From positions 2,170,001-2,234,000 of the forward strand of contig NZ_BOSG01000001.1 in NCBI RefSeq assembly GCF_018403225.1: a stretch of 64,000 bases of DNA. Direction: 5' to 3'. This stretch comes from Paenibacillus sp. J23TS9. Lineage in GTDB: Bacteria > Bacillota > Bacilli > Paenibacillales > Paenibacillaceae. A model generated the notes under the pieces. The model had not been told where the DNA came from and did not search any database. It worked only from the letters and a program-made list of their open reading frames with translations. The translations under genes were made by a program, and so were the position numbers. The stretch's first letter is position 1; each line of letters opens with the position of its first letter. Positions 62,143 through 64,000 of the stretch are shown here, piece by piece.

Positions 62143-62661
62143 TTGCGAAATCAGAAAAACGATTTTCAGGTGCTTATCAAACCATGGAATGAGTCCAATC
62201 TTGATCTGTTGTACCGTTTGAATACGCCGGAAATGCTAGAGTATCTTGGCGGTCCGGAATCAGAGGAACAAGTCATTGAAAGGCACAAGCGATACATCGG
62301 GGTCGCAGAAACAGGTACAGGTTGCATGTTCAGCATCATGTTGGCCCCTCATGACGAACCCGTCGGCAACGTTGGTTATTGGGAGAGCGTCTGGCAAGAG
62401 GAGACAATCTATGAAATCGGCTGGGGCATCCTTCCCCCATTCCAGAATCAGGGTATAGCAGCTGCCGCGACAACATCGGCCATTGCCAGTGCTCGCGAAC
62501 AGAAAAAACACCGTTATATGCATGCCTTCCCATCGGTCGATAATTCTGCTTCTAACGGAATATGCCGTAAACTCGGCTTCACACTGATCTCCGAATGTGA
62601 TTTCGAATATCCGAAAGGAAGCTTCATGAGATGCAATAATTGGCGCCTGGACTTGAAATAA
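62143..62661 (+). CDS. GNAT-family acetyltransferase (RimJ/RimL-like)
   Basis: A 172-residue acyltransferase with the fold seen in RimJ/RimL enzymes: N-terminal IKPWNESNLDLLYRLNTPE, YEIGWGILPPFQNQGIAAAA (acetyl-CoA binding) and NSASNGICRKLGFTLISECD. TTG start with GGAGGG. Acetylates a small amine or protein terminus; substrate unknown. Confidence 0.9.
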   Translation: MRNQKNDFQVLIKPWNESNLDLLYRLNTPEMLEYLGGPESEEQVIERHKRYIGVAETGTGCMFSIMLAPHDEPVGNVGYWESVWQEETIYEIGWGILPPFQNQGIAAAATTSAIASAREQKKHRYMHAFPSVDNSASNGICRKLGFTLISECDFEYPKGSFMRCNNWRLDLK

Positions 62662-62737
62662 AAAGCCACAGCTGATCCCATATCCAAAAGTATCTCTTCA
62701 TACTCTCCCGGCCGGGTACAGCTATGGCTTGCTTCTC
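62661..62737. terminator. Bidirectional terminator between the GNAT and TIM-barrel genes
   Basis: AAGCCACAGCTG and CAGCTATGGCTT pair (one mismatch) around a 55-base loop with an internal CCCGGCCGGG stem, flanked by A- and T-rich tails. Confidence 0.6.
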
Positions 62738-62766
62738 TTTTAACGCTTTATGATAGAGCTATATCC

Positions 62767-63591
62767 TTACTTCGATATGTTCTTAAATGCTTCCGTTTGC
62801 TGCTTGATACCAACCTCGGTGGCAAAACGCTCAATGCTGGATGCTCCGAAGAAGCCTTCCACTCCCTTGGTTTTCGAGAGTACATACTCTGCATCCCCGG
62901 GCTCTGCAATCGGACCGCCATGACACAAGATCATGATATCCGGATTAACCGCTTTGCCTGCATCACAAATCGCCTGGATTTTCTCAACGCAATCATCTAG
63001 GGTCAGCGCAGTTTTGGCACCAATGGTCCCTTTTGTCGTCAATCCCATATGAGCGACCAGAACATCCGCCCCGGCTTCAGCCATCTTTTTCGCTTGTTCT
63101 ACATCAAATACGTATGGCGTTGTCAGCAAATCCAGCTCATGTGCTTTCCGGATCATATCCACTTCCAGATCGTATCCCATTCCTGTCTCTTCAAGATTCG
63201 CACGGAATACCCCGTCGATCAGACCAACGGTGGGAAAGTTTTGTACGCCTGCAAATCCCTGCTCTTTAAGCTGTTTCAAGAAAATATCCATGATGCGGAA
63301 TGGATCTGTGCCACATACGCCAGCCAATACGGGTGTATCCTTCACCACAGGAAGCACCTCGTTCCCCATATCAACGACGATTTGATTGGCATCCCCGTAA
63401 GCCATCAGTCCTGCGAGTGAGCCGCGTCCAGCCATCCGGTAACGTCCCGAGTTGTATATAATAATCAGATCGACTCCGCCTGCTTCGGCGCTTTTCGCTG
63501 AAATCCCGGTTCCTGCGCCTGCTCCCAAAAGTACATGCCCTGCGGTTACCTCTGCTTTTAATTCTGCCAATATCTCTGTTCTTGTTTTCAT
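62767..63591 (-). CDS. Phosphoenolpyruvate hydrolase-family TIM-barrel protein
   Basis: A 274-residue TIM barrel of the PEP hydrolase/Tm-1-associated family: [50 protein letters not shown] and [15 protein letters not shown]. It is separated by 24 bp from the Tm-1-like gene upstream, so both are in one operon. The reaction is not established; the pairing recurs in many genomes and may process a small organic acid. Confidence 0.85.
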   Translation of the reverse strand: MKTRTEILAELKAEVTAGHVLLGAGAGTGISAKSAEAGGVDLIIIYNSGRYRMAGRGSLAGLMAYGDANQIVVDMGNEVLPVVKDTPVLAGVCGTDPFRIMDIFLKQLKEQGFAGVQNFPTVGLIDGVFRANLEETGMGYDLEVDMIRKAHELDLLTTPYVFDVEQAKKMAEAGADVLVAHMGLTTKGTIGAKTALTLDDCVEKIQAICDAGKAVNPDIMILCHGGPIAEPGDAEYVLSKTKGVEGFFGASSIERFATEVGIKQQTEAFKNISK

Positions 63592-63615
63592 CGGTTGATT
63601 TCCTCCTCCAGTGAT

Positions 63616-64000
63616 TTAGTTCATGATGTTCTGCGGTTGGCTTTGCTGTATCAGCTCAACCAGTTTCTTGGCGGCGGCGACGGCAAAGGCTTGATCATTA
63701 ATATCTGTGTCTACTTCGATCAGTTCAACGGCTTGACGGTCAATGTTCTGTTTCAATGTGTTAAATAGTACTTCATCCTCCTCGATGCCACGGAACGGCT
63801 CCCCTTCAACATCGAGCATCGACACGCCTTTCAAAGGAAGAATCAACACGGTTGGGCCCTGCGCTTGATTTAATTTCCCGGCAATGATCTCCCCTAGCTG
63901 ACGGTTCTCTTCCACCGTTGTCCGCATGAGCGTTACCGATGGATTATGCTTGTACAGATTGCGATCCTTGAAGACTTCAGGTACGGAATCGTACGGTCCG
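63616..64000 (-). CDS. Tm-1-like/UPF0261 family protein (N-terminus beyond window)
   Basis: The frame is open to the right edge, so the start is missing. The visible 128 residues (RDNPSV-like region NPSVTLMRTTVEENRQLGE, LILPLKGVSMLDVEGEP, ELIEVDTDINDQAFAVAAA) are the C-terminal part of the Tm-1-like ATP-binding family. Tm-1 of tomato binds ATP and inhibits a viral replicase; bacterial relatives have no known reaction. First gene, with the TIM-barrel gene, of a two-gene operon. Confidence 0.85.
   Translation of the reverse strand, partial: GPYDSVPEVFKDRNLYKHNPSVTLMRTTVEENRQLGEIIAGKLNQAQGPTVLILPLKGVSMLDVEGEPFRGIEEDEVLFNTLKQNIDRQAVELIEVDTDINDQAFAVAAAKKLVELIQQSQPQNIMN

Noticed and set aside
1..64000. 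CRISPR arrays, tRNA, rRNA, insertion sequences or prophage
   Set aside because: No regularly spaced repeats, cloverleaf-like sequences, transposase genes or phage structural genes were recognised on either strand.

Overview
The window looks like a chromosomal segment of a low-to-mid G+C, spore-forming Firmicute of the Paenibacillus type. This is inferred from LplB/YtcP-type carbohydrate ABC transporters with lipoprotein binding proteins, a membrane-bound YtdP/YesS-type AraC regulator, a BceRS-BceAB peptide-resistance module, BmrA, a yrkEFHIJ-like sulfur cluster, strong GGAGG ribosome binding sites, frequent TTG/GTG starts and compact hairpin-plus-T-run terminators. I see no rRNA, tRNA, insertion sequence, prophage or CRISPR array.

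Layout. 1-5.0 kb: a sugar ABC operon (binding lipoprotein cut by the window edge, two permeases) behind a GntR/AraR-like regulator, with a catabolite (cre) site in its leader. 5.2-11.2 kb: a PCYCGC lipoprotein, an ArsR/CadC-like metal sensor, a nitroreductase, a phytase-like secreted protein and a His-rich Cd/Zn P-type ATPase carrying an ArsR-type operator. 11.4-20 kb: a membrane protein, a cytoplasmic 5'-nucleotidase-like enzyme, a membrane-anchored rhodanese with its own operator, BmrA, two lipoproteins and a histidine kinase without a partner regulator. 20-25.7 kb: a BceRS-BceAB module plus a DUF418 protein; the ATPase gene carries an exact 45-bp in-frame tandem duplication. 25.8-30.5 kb: two related proteins of unknown family, a LysR/EamA pair and NagZ. 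30.5-32.1 kb: a CLC-type transporter behind a fluoride riboswitch with its own terminator. 32.2-41.4 kb: a saccharide utilisation locus (GH88, GH29, lipoprotein, two permeases, YtdP-like regulator). 41.7-47 kb: a reactive-sulfur cluster (TauE, TusA, rhodanese-MBL, DsrE, TusA-rhodanese, rhodanese, 3-MST-like enzyme). 47-64 kb: a MORN protein, a YtrA-like GntR/ABC set, a BlaI/BlaR1-like pair, TetR/SDR, HTH/MFS and PadR/DUF2812 pairs, SUFU and DUF4037 proteins, a GNAT enzyme, and a TIM-barrel/Tm-1-like pair cut by the right edge.

How the parts work together. The clearest shared logic is a sulfur-stress regulon: perfect or near-perfect ATACCC-N4-GGGTAT palindromes sit at the start point of consensus promoters both upstream of the yrk-like operon (two copies) and, about 31 kb away, upstream of the anchored rhodanese. 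This matches CsoR/CstR-family control, but no such repressor gene lies in the window. Several small regulator pairs have easily read paired palindromes at their promoters (TetR/SDR, HTH/MFS, PadR/DUF2812, BlaI/M56), so predicted circuits can be tested directly.
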